Origin: Odontocerum albicorne
Lineage: Eukaryota; Arthropoda; Insecta; Trichoptera; Odontoceridae
Direction: 5' to 3'
Length of the DNA stretch: 64,000 nucleotides
Assembly (NCBI GenBank): GCA_949825065.1
Contig: OX463842.1
Coordinates: 37,133,323-37,197,322, forward strand
Below, piece after piece: positions 53,450 through 63,885 of this stretch. The position numbers and the translations under genes are program-made. Under the pieces are notes generated by a model that did not search any database, was not told the origin of the DNA, and worked only from the letters and a program-made list of their open reading frames with translations. Position 1 is the stretch's first letter. Every line of letters begins with the position of its first letter.

Positions 53450-54035
53450 AAACGTGTTGTCGCGTCGACACTTCTCAACGTACTGACCTCGAACCGGTCT
53501 CGTTGCGGAGGGGAAGGGTCAGGCTACACGGAAGTGTAGCCAACATGTCGAAAATAAAATCCAACACTAATAAACACGGAGAAATAACAATAACCTCGAC
53601 GAATTTTATTAAATTGAAAACTGTTTTTTTTGCACCATCGGGAATCGATTTCGAAACACCCCATATCAAGCGACTAACTAACTATGCCAAGGATTATAAT
53701 GAATTTTAACTTTTTACTTTTTATCCCTCAATTGGATTGTACAAATCTTAATAAATCGCATTTCCATAACAATACACGATGCTCCCCATGACAAGTAGTT
53801 GGAGGGCCCGTAATTCTGCGTCCGCTACGCGTTGCAATGTACTGTTGCTTACTGCGTAAGGAGGCAATGCAGCGGAAGAGATTAATGCTACAATCAATGT
53901 GACAAATGGATTTCTGACAATCACTAGCGTAACTCGAAGTATGCTTCACTAGAGAAACTTTAAAAAGATTTTATGTTGAGCTTTTAAATACCCTTTTTAC
54001 ATCAATTGAGTACATAACACGATGCTTTAGAAAGG
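53450..54035. other. Unassigned; rearranged flank of mariner
   Basis: A GC-richer patch (53460-53550) and a 111-codon frame (53374-53709, plus) cross the mariner border and have no recognised motif. The minus frame 53728-53949 is likewise unassigned. Confidence 0.3.
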
Positions 54036-54039
54036 TTTA

Positions 54040-54570
54040 GCATTTTTTTAAGACGGTATTTAACTATGAAATGCCCATTTAACTTCATATTTGTAATTCA
54101 ATGTAAATTTAACAATTTATATACGATTATAAATAGAACATTATTTGCCATTACGATCCAAAACCTTAAGGCTGATAATATAGGAACCTACCCACATTAA
54201 ACCTTTTCTGAAGCAGTCCAGGAAACACCACGTCGCCTTGTAAAGACTCGTAAGGAACATTATTACGACGCAATTTCACTATGAAATACCCATTGAACTT
54301 CAAAGATTGTAATTCAATATCAGTTCAACATATATGTTATATACAATAAATAGAGCATTATTTGATATAACGATCCAAAACTCAATCTAATAAAATAAAG
54401 ACCCAAACCCACATTCATCCTTTTCTTAGATAATTCTGCAAACATTACTTAATCTTAGATAATTGTGGAGCAATATGGAATTACCTTCGAAATAATAATA
54501 GGACAATTTATATACCGTCGTTTAGAGAGTGAAATACCCATTCAACTGGCTTGATATTTTGGAGGTATAC
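54040..54570 (+). repeat. REP-E: tandem pair plus related unit
   Basis: CACTATGAAATACCCATTGAAC with TGTAATTCAAT at 54285 repeats AACTATGAAATGCCCATTTAAC with TGTAATTCAAT at 54062. Both continue with ATAAATAGA(A/G)CATTATTTG, CGATCCAAAAC and CCCACATT. A third unit start (GAGTGAAATACCCATTCAAC) is at 54525, and a relative lies at 22800-22995. Confidence 0.6.
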
Positions 54571-54639
54571 TTATTCAATGTGGGTAGTTTCAATATACAA
54601 AAAATGTGTTTTTGTAGATTGGTGCGTGTTTTTACTTAT

Positions 54640-54790
54640 GTACGTCCAATTGGTTTATTTATTTATTTTACACTTCCTGACGAGATTATTGCCAGGCGGC
54701 AATATCTTCCAACCAACCAGACAAAAGTTAATAAAGCAAGTTATATGGTTGCAAAAAATATTCAAATGATTATTCATATTTATGAACACT
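54640..54790 (-). repeat. LINE-D 3' end, truncated
   Basis: TTTATTTATTTATTTTACAC, GCGGCAATATCTTCCAACCAACC, AGACAAAAGTTAATAAAGCAAG and GGTTGCAAAAAATATTC, as in 29310-29420 and the complement of 23440-23612. Confidence 0.7.
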
Positions 54791-54794
54791 GCTG

Positions 54795-55425
54795 TCACTA
54801 GTTTGCGCTTGAACTTTCGAGTTCCATTCCTAATAGATTCACTTCCGGGCTGATTTTAGTTTCAGACATTTTTCATCTAATTATACTTCTACTTTAAATT
54901 AACTCTTGAACATCACTATATAAAGTCTTATTGTTTCTAAATACATCAAAAACCTTAATTTTCCTGACTTAAAAAAACACCAAGATTATCAATGTATTTT
55001 TTCCCAATTACGTTTAACGTGGATCAAAGACAATATATTTATATAGACAAGAGGGTGAAAAGAATCTCAAGCGACACCTCTGATCTATATGCATCGGATT
55101 CTGGCGTACATCTAGCGTTGCGTTGATTTGTTGCACCCTCCGAAGCGCGCCAAATTGATTGTATCGAGTGGCGGGCGCAATCAAATTATGTGCGCCCCTC
55201 GCCCTAGGGCCGTCCCAAGGGCTGGATTTTTGGTCCCCGCTTCTATCTCTCATGCTATTATCTGTCACGGTGATATTCAATAAATCAAATTACACTTTGT
55301 GCACTGCCAATGTTTATCAATATTTTGTAGATAAATTATTTTTTTCTTTTATCATTCTTTCGCTTAATAATACATAAAAACAACTAAAAAAAGTGTGTTG
55401 ATATTGCTATAATATTTCCATCCAT
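54795..55425. other. Unassigned, with orphan GC-rich patch at 55040-55260
   Basis: The patch has an 88-codon minus frame (55014-55280) and a 72-codon plus frame, neither with a recognised motif. Confidence 0.3.
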
Positions 55426-55429
55426 CCTG

Positions 55430-55748
55430 CCGTGTATCTCGTGAATGAACATCGTGACTCCCATGATATCCTCTGAAAACTCCTCTCCATCCATCCCCCT
55501 GCACTCCGCAGCTCGAAGGGCAGTTGTTAAGGGTAGTCCACTTGTGTCCCTCACTTGATCAGTCTAACGCATTGGAATTATTCATCTTGTGCGTCGTCCT
55601 TTCACGCCTTCAGTAACGACAAACCTCTAACTGTCTCTTTGACCACGAGCTATGTGCCCAAAGAATCGGAGGGCCCATCGAAAGTATATTTTCGACCATC
55701 TATCGGTGATTCTCAGTTCTTCGAGAATGGAGGCATTACAACAATATT
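55430..55748 (-). pseudogene. Non-LTR RT C-terminal remnant (another lineage)
   Basis: On the minus strand broken frames give RITDRWSKIYFRWAL-like, LRFFGHIARGQRDSLE-like, VEGRRxR followed by MR.TDQVR, TTALRAAECRG and ISWESRCSFT. This RWS-ILRFFGH-GRRxRGRxPxRWxDQ-RAAxxR order is typical of a widespread insect non-LTR C-terminus distinct from LINE-F. Two or more frameshifts. Confidence 0.65.
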
Positions 55749-55814
55749 TATTTTAAATCAATTTTTGTACATTTGATTATTTTTTGCACACTTTCAGTTA
55801 CATATAATATTACA

Positions 55815-56330
55815 CCGTGTCGGCAACCGTGGTTTATCCGGTTAACAGTCACGTTAACCAAGCATATCATTAATAATTAATACGCTACTAAGCAACGCAA
55901 AAAACTGTATTTAAAAAACTTGACGATCGTCTTGGAACTTGATTTAATTACCGTTGAAACTTTGGGATTGATCTGCCAATACTGTGAGATTGCTGAAGTG
56001 CAACAGGTGGCACACAATAAGCCAATACATACGCCGGAGTTTTCCATCCATAGGATGGCTGAAAATCGTACTAGATTACGGGAGATTACCTATCTATTTA
56101 CAAATTAAACATAAAATATTTTGTGATAACCAGAAAGTTTTTTTAAGAAAAATCCGGTTTAAACGTTAGTTTAGAAAAAACATAATTGTAAGAAAATCGC
56201 TGAAAACTTACCAAGGGAAGACGAACTAAAAGAAATATTTGTACAAAATATCTTCCGATACCTGTTAATAATAGCACATTCGGCTGAAGGATAGTTATGT
56301 CTGTAGTGTTTATATGTAATTATTATTCCT
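55815..56330 (+). repeat. Composite repeat: tail shared with 4345-4540, then REP-H
   Basis: 55815-55860 has a weak tRNA-like head (CCGTGGTTTATCCGGTTAAC). 55915-56105 aligns with 4345-4540 (AGATTGCTGAAGTGCAACAG, CACACAATAAGCCAATAC, CCATAGGATGGCTGAAAATCG). 56180-56325 carries REP-H (GAAAATCGCTGAAAACTTACC, GCACATTCGGCTGAAGG). Their adjacency suggests the two may be parts of one longer element. Confidence 0.5.
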
Positions 56331-56334
56331 AGAA

Positions 56335-56800
56335 ATGCCTGCTAGAAACTTACTTCAAAAAGGTCACTATCCTCAGTCATGAGGGATACGACTGAAGGCT
56401 AATTTTCAAATGTAAAAATAATCAGTTGACATGAATAAAGAATTGTACACTGACTTGCGTTTAAAAAGAGGAGGAAATATGATTTCAAATATCGTGTGCC
56501 CCTTAACGATGCCATGAAACTGGGTGATGAACGTACTCGTAAAGTTATATCGATTCTTCTATTGTGTTTTTTATTATTTCGATACATGCTCTACACAGTA
56601 GAATTTCCATACTCATTATTTGTATATCTTGGAGAATTAAAAATATTCGAAGAGGTTTAATTTTCTCCAAGAGATAACTTCAAACTGTTTTGATTTTATA
56701 TGAAAAAAAACATAACATTTATTGTTAACTATGGCAGAATTTATTTATTTTTGTATTTATTAATTAACATATTAAGTACATTATATGACATAATAAGGAT
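56335..56800. other. Unassigned AT-rich stretch
   Basis: Nothing was recognised. Confidence 0.3.
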
Positions 56801-56804
56801 GAAG

Positions 56805-57090
56805 ACATAAGGAAAGAATGCAGATAGGAAGAAGATACAGTATAAGAGCATTGTGACCCCACCTAGAAAGAAAGAATGATGAAGGATTTATAAAAATTAT
56901 CTATTTGAATAATATATAAGGTGCTAGTAGTTTGGCAATACCTAGGATAATATGGTACGATTGAATTATCAAATTCTGAAAAAGGGAAAAGCCTGGAAAA
57001 GCGAAATATGTGTTCCAGAATAGAATAACGTGAGGATCTGTTCTCCCTGCCTACACCATTAGGACATGGCGTAATGGTGATGATGTTGAA
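56805..57090 (+). repeat. LINE-F-type 3' tail
   Basis: GATTTATAAAAATTATCTATTTGAATAATATA, a CTAGTAGTTTGGCAATACC block, CTGGAAAAGCG, then GAGGATCTGTTCTCCCTGCCT and ACATGGCGTAATGGTGATGATG. Same order as 17740-17990. Confidence 0.6.
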
Positions 57091-57094
57091 CATA

Positions 57095-57334
57095 TTATAT
57101 TCATATGGTATTTATCAGACACTGGCCTCTTTCCGTTTTAATTTTTGTTATTCGATGATACAAATTTCATTCATAAAGCATTAAAAACACTCAACGATAC
57201 CAATAAAAATATGTTACTAAACAAGTACTTGTTAAAGGATTTATTATTCCTTGAAAGAAATAAATTCATGTAAACGTCTAACACAATTGAAACGACACAA
57301 TTCCTGGTTAACTGTTTTTTTTAATCTTTTTTGG
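57095..57334. other. Unassigned
   Basis: No feature was recognised. Confidence 0.3.
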
Positions 57335-57335
57335 C

Positions 57336-57380
57336 GACCTTCATGGCCTAGTTGGTAAGACACCTGTCTTCCAGCCTGTA
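57336..57380 (+). repeat. SINE-A head fragment
   Basis: GCGACCTTCATGGCCTAGTT, then GGTAAGACACCTGTCTTCCAGCC. It is cut off before the B-box by the LINE fragment that follows. Confidence 0.65.
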
Positions 57381-57535
57381 AGTATTTTAAGGCCACGTTT
57401 GTAGATACGCATTTCAAAAGCCTCAATCCTACGAGATGTTTCTTGGTTAAGTATCCACGTATCTATTCCATAGAGAAGAGTTAAGACGTAGTAGTGAACT
57501 ATACGCATTCTTAATTTCAGCTCAGGCATCGGCTT
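57381..57535 (-). pseudogene. Non-LTR RT C-terminal fragment
   Basis: The minus frame encodes MPELKLRMRIVHYYVLTLLY, GIDTWILNQETSRRIEAFEM, RIYKRGLKI. The LYGxExWxL-x-RRIEAFEMRxYRRxLKI array is the post-catalytic region of insect non-LTR RTs. It is joined directly to a SINE-A head, perhaps through insertion or template switching. Confidence 0.7.
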
Positions 57536-57714
57536 GTAAAAATGGGGTTAATTTTGCTGAAAGTGCTTCTCGGAATCTTTATCCTCGCCTTTATTTCTTG
57601 AAAGGAATCCCATTTTCGTTTAACAATATATCTAAAAATAAAACTTATTCCTAACACTTCCTTTTAAAATTTTATAAAAAATCCCACATTATAACTCAAT
57701 TTCACATACACTCG

Positions 57715-58055
57715 TAGATACCATCACGCTGTTTCCGTGTCGGGATATGTAGAAACGAGAGAGCGACATACTTTCTTATCACGAAGTACATTTTTCGTTT
57801 TATATACTACTCATACTACTCCTACGATATATCTGTTTTTTTTTTACATTTTCTTCATTCCAAATATTCACTTGATTCGACCATATTTTTTTGGTCTTTC
57901 TCTATTACGCCCTCCATTCACATTTGCAATGTATATTTGTTTTGTTAGTTTTTATTCGTTTATTCGTTCTACATTCCCAAACCATCTCAAAGTAGTCTTC
58001 TTCGGCTTATTTAATACATCAACCTAAATAACTTAATGTTGTATTGATACGAAGT
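57715..58055 (-). pseudogene. LINE-F 3' region remnant
   Basis: ACCATCACGCTGTTTCCGTGTC (terminus complement), ATATACTACTCATACTACTCC, CACTTGATTCGACCATATTTTTTTGG, CATTTGCAATGTATATTTG, TTCTACATTCCCAAACCATCTC. Antisense frames are shadows. Confidence 0.65.
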
Positions 58056-58059
58056 TTTC

Positions 58060-58425
58060 TATAAGATTCGGTTGACACAAATTAATTAAAATCACATATC
58101 TGAGCTTCACAAATACCTACCGTTGTTCATACGGCTTTGACCCACGTGTGAATGAAATGATTGTGTGGTCATACATTCATTATACAGCAGTTCTATTGTA
58201 AAACTAATTTACTACGTGACCGAACAATAACCAGACCGTATTTATATTATCTAAAGGGAATTGGATGAATGCTGGCAGAATACTGAATACATTTACCTTT
58301 AAATAGAAAATTTAATAAGTTTAAATTAAATATACGTAGTGAGTTTTGTATAAAATACGAAAACTGTCGTTCCGACTAGACTTTAGAATTGTATAATAAT
58401 TTGAAGATTGTATTGTATTATTCTT
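58060..58425. other. Unassigned
   Basis: Nothing was recognised. Confidence 0.3.
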
Positions 58426-58427
58426 TC

Positions 58428-58617
58428 GTTGTATACAATTTAACTTTGCAGGGTTATTGACATGCGGCAATCTCTTCTAACGAACCAAAAAGATGTTAAA
58501 GTTGCCTTAAATGAAAACCAGACATTAACCCTATTTGGATAAAATGGGTTTCAACGAAAATCAAAGTCGATAATCAGATAGTTAGATAGGCCAATAAGGC
58601 CACGCAGGTCGTATGTA
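58428..58617 (-). repeat. SINE-A copy, head degenerate
   Basis: TATTCTTTCGTTGTATACAAT, CTCTTCTAACGAACCAAAAAG, CCTTAAATGAAAACCAGAC, TTTCAACGAAAATCAAAGTCG (decayed B-box complement) and CCACGCAGGTCG. Confidence 0.75.
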
Positions 58618-58619
58618 CG

Positions 58620-59260
58620 TACTTATAAATAATTAATTGAAAATAAGTTTATGCTAGCTTAAAGTCAGGCTTTGCTTGAATTCGCTTACCTGAAAGCTTA
58701 TTTAAAAAGTTGGCAATCATGATGTAACCAAAAACAACGAATTTGTTATATGATGAATATTTGGAGAAAAAAATTAAGAACATTTTTCAGGACTTATTTT
58801 GGTTAGGGTTGGCTTATCAAATGTAAGTTTTAAACTACATAATAAGTACATCATAAGAAAAAAACAGCACTGGCCCTTTTTAATTAGAAACTGCTTTTAA
58901 TTCAAAATGACCAATTTTAAATTAAAATAAACGTAGTAAAAAAAGTTTAAGGGCATGTTTGACAATTCATGGTTATTTAACTTAATAGTATTTACACAGT
59001 GAGTATAAAAAACTGAACTCACAAATGAATAGTACTAAAGTTCGTCAAAAATAGTTTGTGTAATGATTTCAACGTTGGTGTAAGTTTAAAGCACGAATTT
59101 GCATTTTTTTAGTCTGTTGCTTGGAAAATGTGATATTACAAATATGTATACAATGTTCTTTATGTGTGTGCAAATTTTTAGTGTTGTAATTTTGGAGAAA
59201 AAGGGGTCATAAATTTGAAACAAATGTAGATTTCATTGGGACTATAGATGAACGTCCATA
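58620..59260 (+). repeat. Duplicate of the 39845-40785 segment
   Basis: See the partner entry. Here the blocks are GCTAGCTTAAAGTCAGGCTTTGC (58655), TTGCTTGGAAAATGTGATATTAC (59119) and CATAAATTTGAAACAAATGTAG (59208), the last resembling the first satellite unit at 40787 but without amplification. Confidence 0.55.
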
Positions 59261-59264
59261 AAAA

Positions 59265-59790
59265 TGTCCACGGATAATTTCCATGTCTTATGTTTTATTT
59301 GAGTTACCTTAATTTATTCTCAATTTTTAAAAAGTTTCCCGCTGAAGATTTTTTGTCAAGAACTGCAAAGTTTCCAAGTCCCGTCGATTTTTGCCGGCCC
59401 CTGAATATGGGGAGAGGAGCGAAGCTTTATAACGACTTAGCGCGAGAATTCTCTCAATTCGCTCCCGTGAAAATGAGCCTATTTTGCATTCCAGGGAGCA
59501 CAAACAAATTTAAAGTTGTCCTGAATACATCTCTGTGAATAAATATGGCAATGTACAGAAGTCGACAACTTTTATTGATCTCTGAAAAATTTATTTGTAC
59601 CCCCATTTGTATGCTGTTCAGTTTATTATCATAATAACGGATATGTGTAACCACCAAAAAATACTAAAAACTATGCCTTTTCCAGTCTGTGTACTAGATT
59701 AGGTTGAAAGTATAAGATCAAACTATGGTTTCTTGGAAGCATCCTTTGTCGTTAGGAAATTATATATGTTCTGAAAATCATTCAACATAT
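59265..59790. other. Unassigned, 82-codon frame at 59290-59538
   Basis: The frame covers a GC-richer patch (59380-59500) but shows no recognised motif. Confidence 0.3.
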
Positions 59791-59794
59791 ACAT

Positions 59795-60262
59795 GCATAC
59801 GTACCATCACGCCGTTTTCCGTGAGGGTAGGCAGAGAGAACAAAGAAGCAGACTTTTCGATTGCAACACATAGTTCTCCTCCACATGCATACACCTCATA
59901 CAATCCCTTCGGTTTCTCTGTCTAAAAAACATTTTCTTCCTTTAAAATAACATCCGCTCTGTCCAGGCATGCTTATTTTGGTTTTTCTCTAACACGTTTT
60001 CCAATCATATTTTCACTGCATATTTATCAAACATTTACTTAGTAATTACACTTTTTATTATTACTCCTGCTTTTTGTATTTCCATGTTAGTTAATGGTAA
60101 AATTATGTATTTTTTATCAATAATTTTAAGTACTTGTATAACATATTCATCCTTCATCAATTAATTCCATATTATGCCAAACATTGTTACTTTGTGTATT
60201 TTTCTTTTCTACAGTATTTATTCTGCTCTCATTTAAATTTGTACCCGTCGAATTTTCGCTTT
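59795..60262 (-). pseudogene. LINE-F 3' region remnant
   Basis: GTACCATCACGCCGTTTTCCGTG, AGGTAGGCAGAGAGAAC-like, CCACATGCATACACCTCATAC, TGTCCAGGCATGCTTATTTTGG, then degenerate sequence ending near GAATTTTCGCTTTCATAC. Confidence 0.65.
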
Positions 60263-60484
60263 CATACAACAAAAATTGTCACAAAAAATCAACCAACTCA
60301 CGCTTACTAAGGATTCTCTTGTTTGTTCTATGAGAAATTAACTTTACCAATGTTTTTATTATTTGTATCTATACTTTGATGATAATGGGTTCATTTTGAA
60401 TTATGCCCTATATTTGAGACTTATTATATAGAGAGAAAAAAACTTATTTAATATTATCTGAACATTATGTAAAATTGCGTTTGT

Positions 60485-61135
60485 TATCGAAATGATTTTT
60501 ATTGGAACTAATTAAAAATAACCAGTCCGGTTTACACTAAACCCTTTAACGGGCATAAGCAGAAATCGGTCGCATATGCGACCACCCTTATAGTTATACT
60601 TATAAGGATTCATTTTCTTAATGAAACGTTTTTAAGTAACACAAATGTCAAATTGGCAAATGTAGTGGACGGGCAGAGGTATTATTAAAGACGGATCGTC
60701 GTGAAGTTAGCTGCATGTTCAGTAGCAACGATCTAAACATCCGTTCAATTTATTGTCAACTATGTAAATAGGTATTATAAGTAAATCACCATTCATTATA
60801 TCTCATATAAGAATTTTATTTCCTAATACAACCTTAACTTAGATATTATTACCTAAACATTCATTGGTCACTTTTGCGACCACTGACATGACCCCTGAAA
60901 TGGGCACAGGTCTCATATGGGACCGCCTCATTTACAAAAAAAAATTTAAACCATATTTTCGAAGAAATAAAGTTGATTTGATACACATAATAATGATTTA
61001 TTCAACAAAAAACTCAATATCTCAAAAATAAAAACTTGTCCTATAAAGGGTTAAGGCAAATTTAAATTTAATTTTGGTTGGTTGGCAGAGATTGACATGA
61101 TAAATAAATTTACTAGATTTTGCTGTAAACAACAA
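60485..61135 (+). repeat. SINE-A copy split by a piggyBac-type MITE
   Basis: The left half ends ACCAGTCCGGTTTACAC (60520-60538). The right half starts TTAAGGC at 61051 and continues TTTGGTTGGTTGGCAGAGATTG to about 61135. Joining across the MITE restores the usual CCGGTTTTCACTTAAGGC order of SINE-A. The tRNA-like head is mostly lost. Confidence 0.7.
60539..61054. mobile_element. piggyBac-type MITE, about 508 bp
   Basis: The element begins CCCTTTAACGGGCATAAGC (60543), and its right end read inward from TTAA (61051-61054) is CCCTTTATAGGACAAGTTTT. The left target site is TAAA, one change from TTAA. Subterminal imperfect palindromes GGTCGCATATGCGACC (about 60569), GGTCACTTTTGCGACC (60866) and GGTCTCATATGGGACC (60908) are typical of this kind of element. 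No transposase is encoded. Confidence 0.75.
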
Positions 61136-61139
61136 AAAA

Positions 61140-62140
61140 ATTACAACGCAATGCAATTTTCTACCTTCCAAAACAAGTTTGGCCCCATCGTCCACACAAA
61201 GCTCTGCCACCTCCTCGAGCGCCAACTTACACATTATGTGTTATTATTTTTTTGTTTGATACGAGTATATATGATATGTTTGGTACCTTAAGTAAAAACT
61301 GCATGTGTATTGTAATTTTTATTGTGCAAACACGCCATTGCATTTTCATGCTGGTATAAAGCTTATCACAGTGGAATCGAATCCGAGAATCCGTTCATCG
61401 TTTGATGCTTGGTATCCAATGAAGGTTTTTATCCTTTTCCTAGTAATTTGAATACTGTTCAAATATTCATGGTAGCATGCACATAAAATATTATGAGCAA
61501 ATATAAAATTGAAACTTAATTGTTGATGTATGGTATGTGGGATGTTTTATTTTAATTTTTAGTTAAATGGCTCTAAAATCCATGGGGTATTTAAGATATT
61601 AAAATATAGGTCCTTTAATATTTCAATATGTTTAAAACCATGAAGAAGGTAGTTTCTTACTGAAGTAATTATTTGTTTTCACCATCTTTTCGATGAGAAG
61701 CATTAGGCGCAACATTTGATCAGTCATGAAATTACTTCATTTAAACACTGGTATGTTTTAATGGACATTCATCCAGCAGTGGATCGACCCTGGTTTACAA
61801 TGACGATGATAATGATGATGTTTTAAATTAATATTTTTTATAGAAAAATCACGTCACGGTTACTTTCGAACCGATAAAAATTAATTTATTTAAAAAAAGA
61901 CAATAATAGCTCATCATACCATATATGAAGTATTTTACCACCTAGGCACTCGTACTTGCGACTGTAACGTGAACACATGTTTGACACTCTGTGACACACA
62001 CCCCTTTTAATGTAAAACGTAAACACGCTCGCGGTGACCAGCACAGAATCCGACAGGCGTATCAAGCGCGACAACACGACTACAACTTCGGCAGTTAGCA
62101 TTTACGACGCATTTTGGCATTTTGCGATTTTTTTCATTTT
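61140..62140. other. Unassigned stretch
   Basis: A GC-richer patch near 61930-62100 holds a 71-codon minus frame without motif. No gene was recognised. Confidence 0.3.
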
Positions 62141-62143
62141 ACA

Positions 62144-62590
62144 TAAGAATATTTTTGAGGTTTTACACTGTTTGCATGAGACAATCCAAAGAAACCGATC
62201 AATATGGTAGGCAAACAACTTCTGGATTTTGCACCACGATATTACACCAGCCTTCCTACTAATTCGTGAATTTTTGACCAAAACCAACACCGTCGTGATG
62301 CCGCAGCCAGCGTATTCACAAGATATGGCCTCCTACGACTTTTTCCTGTTTCCGAGGATGAAGAGGACATTGAAAGGACAACGGTTTGCTACCATAGAGG
62401 ATATAAAGGCAAAATCGCTGGGTGAGCTAAAGGCTATCCCAAAAAGAGCGTTCCACAAATGTTTTGCAAATTGCAATGTTATTTATCCTATGAATATTTA
62501 TTTGAATAGACCAAATTAATATTAATGATTAAATATATGTTACACTTTTTTGATAAAAATGAAAATTCTCGTTTTTTATCGAACCTCGTA
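62144..62590 (+). pseudogene. Mariner (DD34D-type) transposase C-terminal remnant with 3' end
   Basis: EVLHCLHETIQ-like and ANNFWILHHD (second catalytic Asp, Asn lost) lead into LLIREFLTKTNTVVMPQPAY, DMASYDFFLFPRMKRTLKGQ (third Asp), FATIEDIKAKSLGELKAIPK and HKCFANCN. An in-frame TAG precedes ANNFW, and two residues are missing between the second and third Asp compared with the family. A likely terminal repeat ends TTTTTTATCGAACCTCGTA at 62590. Protein similarity to the 24-kb mariner is clear, but the terminal sequence differs. Confidence 0.75.
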
Positions 62591-62599
62591 AATCCATCT

Positions 62600-63595
62600 C
62601 CAAGGAATCATATTTATATAATATATTGTATGAAATTAATATTTTTCCAAAAAGGTTTTCTATAGCTTCCTTTCTAAGCATCCAAATTCTTCCTAAGCTG
62701 TTGGAGAGACTTCAAATATTTCCGAGCAAAACTTGAGCATGGATTCCATTACACCGCCGATGAAACATGCTCGATTAATGCCTCGAGCACATGTTTGAAG
62801 TTCTTGCACCGTTAAGGCCTTTAATCTTGTAACTTCTGCGCCTGAGGGCTTATTTACCAACCAACCAGGACGCCTATTCTGACGAAGACTGACCCAAAGA
62901 TACAGAGTAAATAAAGCAAATTTTAACTAGTAGCCTGCTAGTTATAAGTTATTTAATGAGTACACGGCGTTGTTATTAAATTCTTATGTTATAAACTTAT
63001 CTAAGAAACCTCAACACTTCTGAATATTCTGCGTGAAGTACATTTTGATGCCGTACTTCAGTATGAACGCTGAAGTACATTAACTCGTTTTCCCTCTATT
63101 TATGCATTAGATAAGTAGCGAGAAAATTCGCGTAAATTGAAACCGTGCAAATTGAAGTGAGAAACTTATATAAAATCGGACGATACTATACGTTCCATAA
63201 TTTCCAAATCCGTGTAAATTGTAATACAGAACTCATCTAAATATCGACCTTAGGTACAAAATATGAATGTCGAATTTAAGTATAATTTACTAAACAAAAT
63301 TCACATGAAAAGGAAAAGGATTGTCTTTTAAAAACATATTTTTCTTAACCGCGTTAAGATGAAACCGCGTAAATCGAGGGATAGGTATATATTGTATTAT
63401 TACATTCGACGGCTTGTTCGCTATATGAAAGAGATCGACCTGTTCGATCTCCAAAAAAAAACACAACTTCAACTTGGACGTAATGTTGAAAAAACTTGTC
63501 TTAATTTTTTTTAGCAAAAAAGATAAATGATTTTCTTTGTAAGCAAAATAAATTAAACGAATTAATTGATTTTCAAAATTTTGCACTCAAGTTCA
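62600..63595. other. Unassigned stretch
   Basis: The 98-codon minus frame at 63290-63586 is AT-rich and lacks motifs. No supported gene. Confidence 0.3.
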
Positions 63596-63599
63596 TTTT

Positions 63600-63768
63600 T
63601 CGCTTCTCGATAAATGAATTTATTATTTTGTCTCGAATCTTAGAATAGACGTTTGTTTAATTTTGTGGTGTCATGTTCATTTTTCTCTTCTCGATAAATT
63701 AATTTATTATTTTGTCTCGAATCTTAGAATAGACGTTTGTTTCATTTTGTGGTGTCATGTTCATACTC
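63600..63768 (+). repeat. 84-bp direct duplication
   Basis: CTTCTCGATAAAT starts at 63603 and 63687. Both are followed by TTATTATTTTGTCTCGAATC, TTAGAATAGACGTTTGTTT and TTTTGTGGTGTCATGTTCAT, almost identical. Confidence 0.9.
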
Positions 63769-63802
63769 GTAATTTTTTAATGAAACATAAAACACTTCTT
63801 TC

Positions 63803-63885
63803 TTATTTTGTATTCACCACTGTTTTATTTGAGTTCACTACCGGTTTCAAAGATCTCCGTCGTCGTCAGGCGAAGATGAAGTAAA
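63803..63885 (-). repeat. HP2 hairpin arm with hammerhead-like core
   Basis: The minus strand reads TTCGC-CTGACGA-(14 nt)-GAAA-CCGG-TA-GTGAAC, then CAAATAAAACAGTGGTGAATAC. It is the same arm as in HP2 at 47495-47602. Only one arm is present before the window's AT-rich end. Confidence 0.55.
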
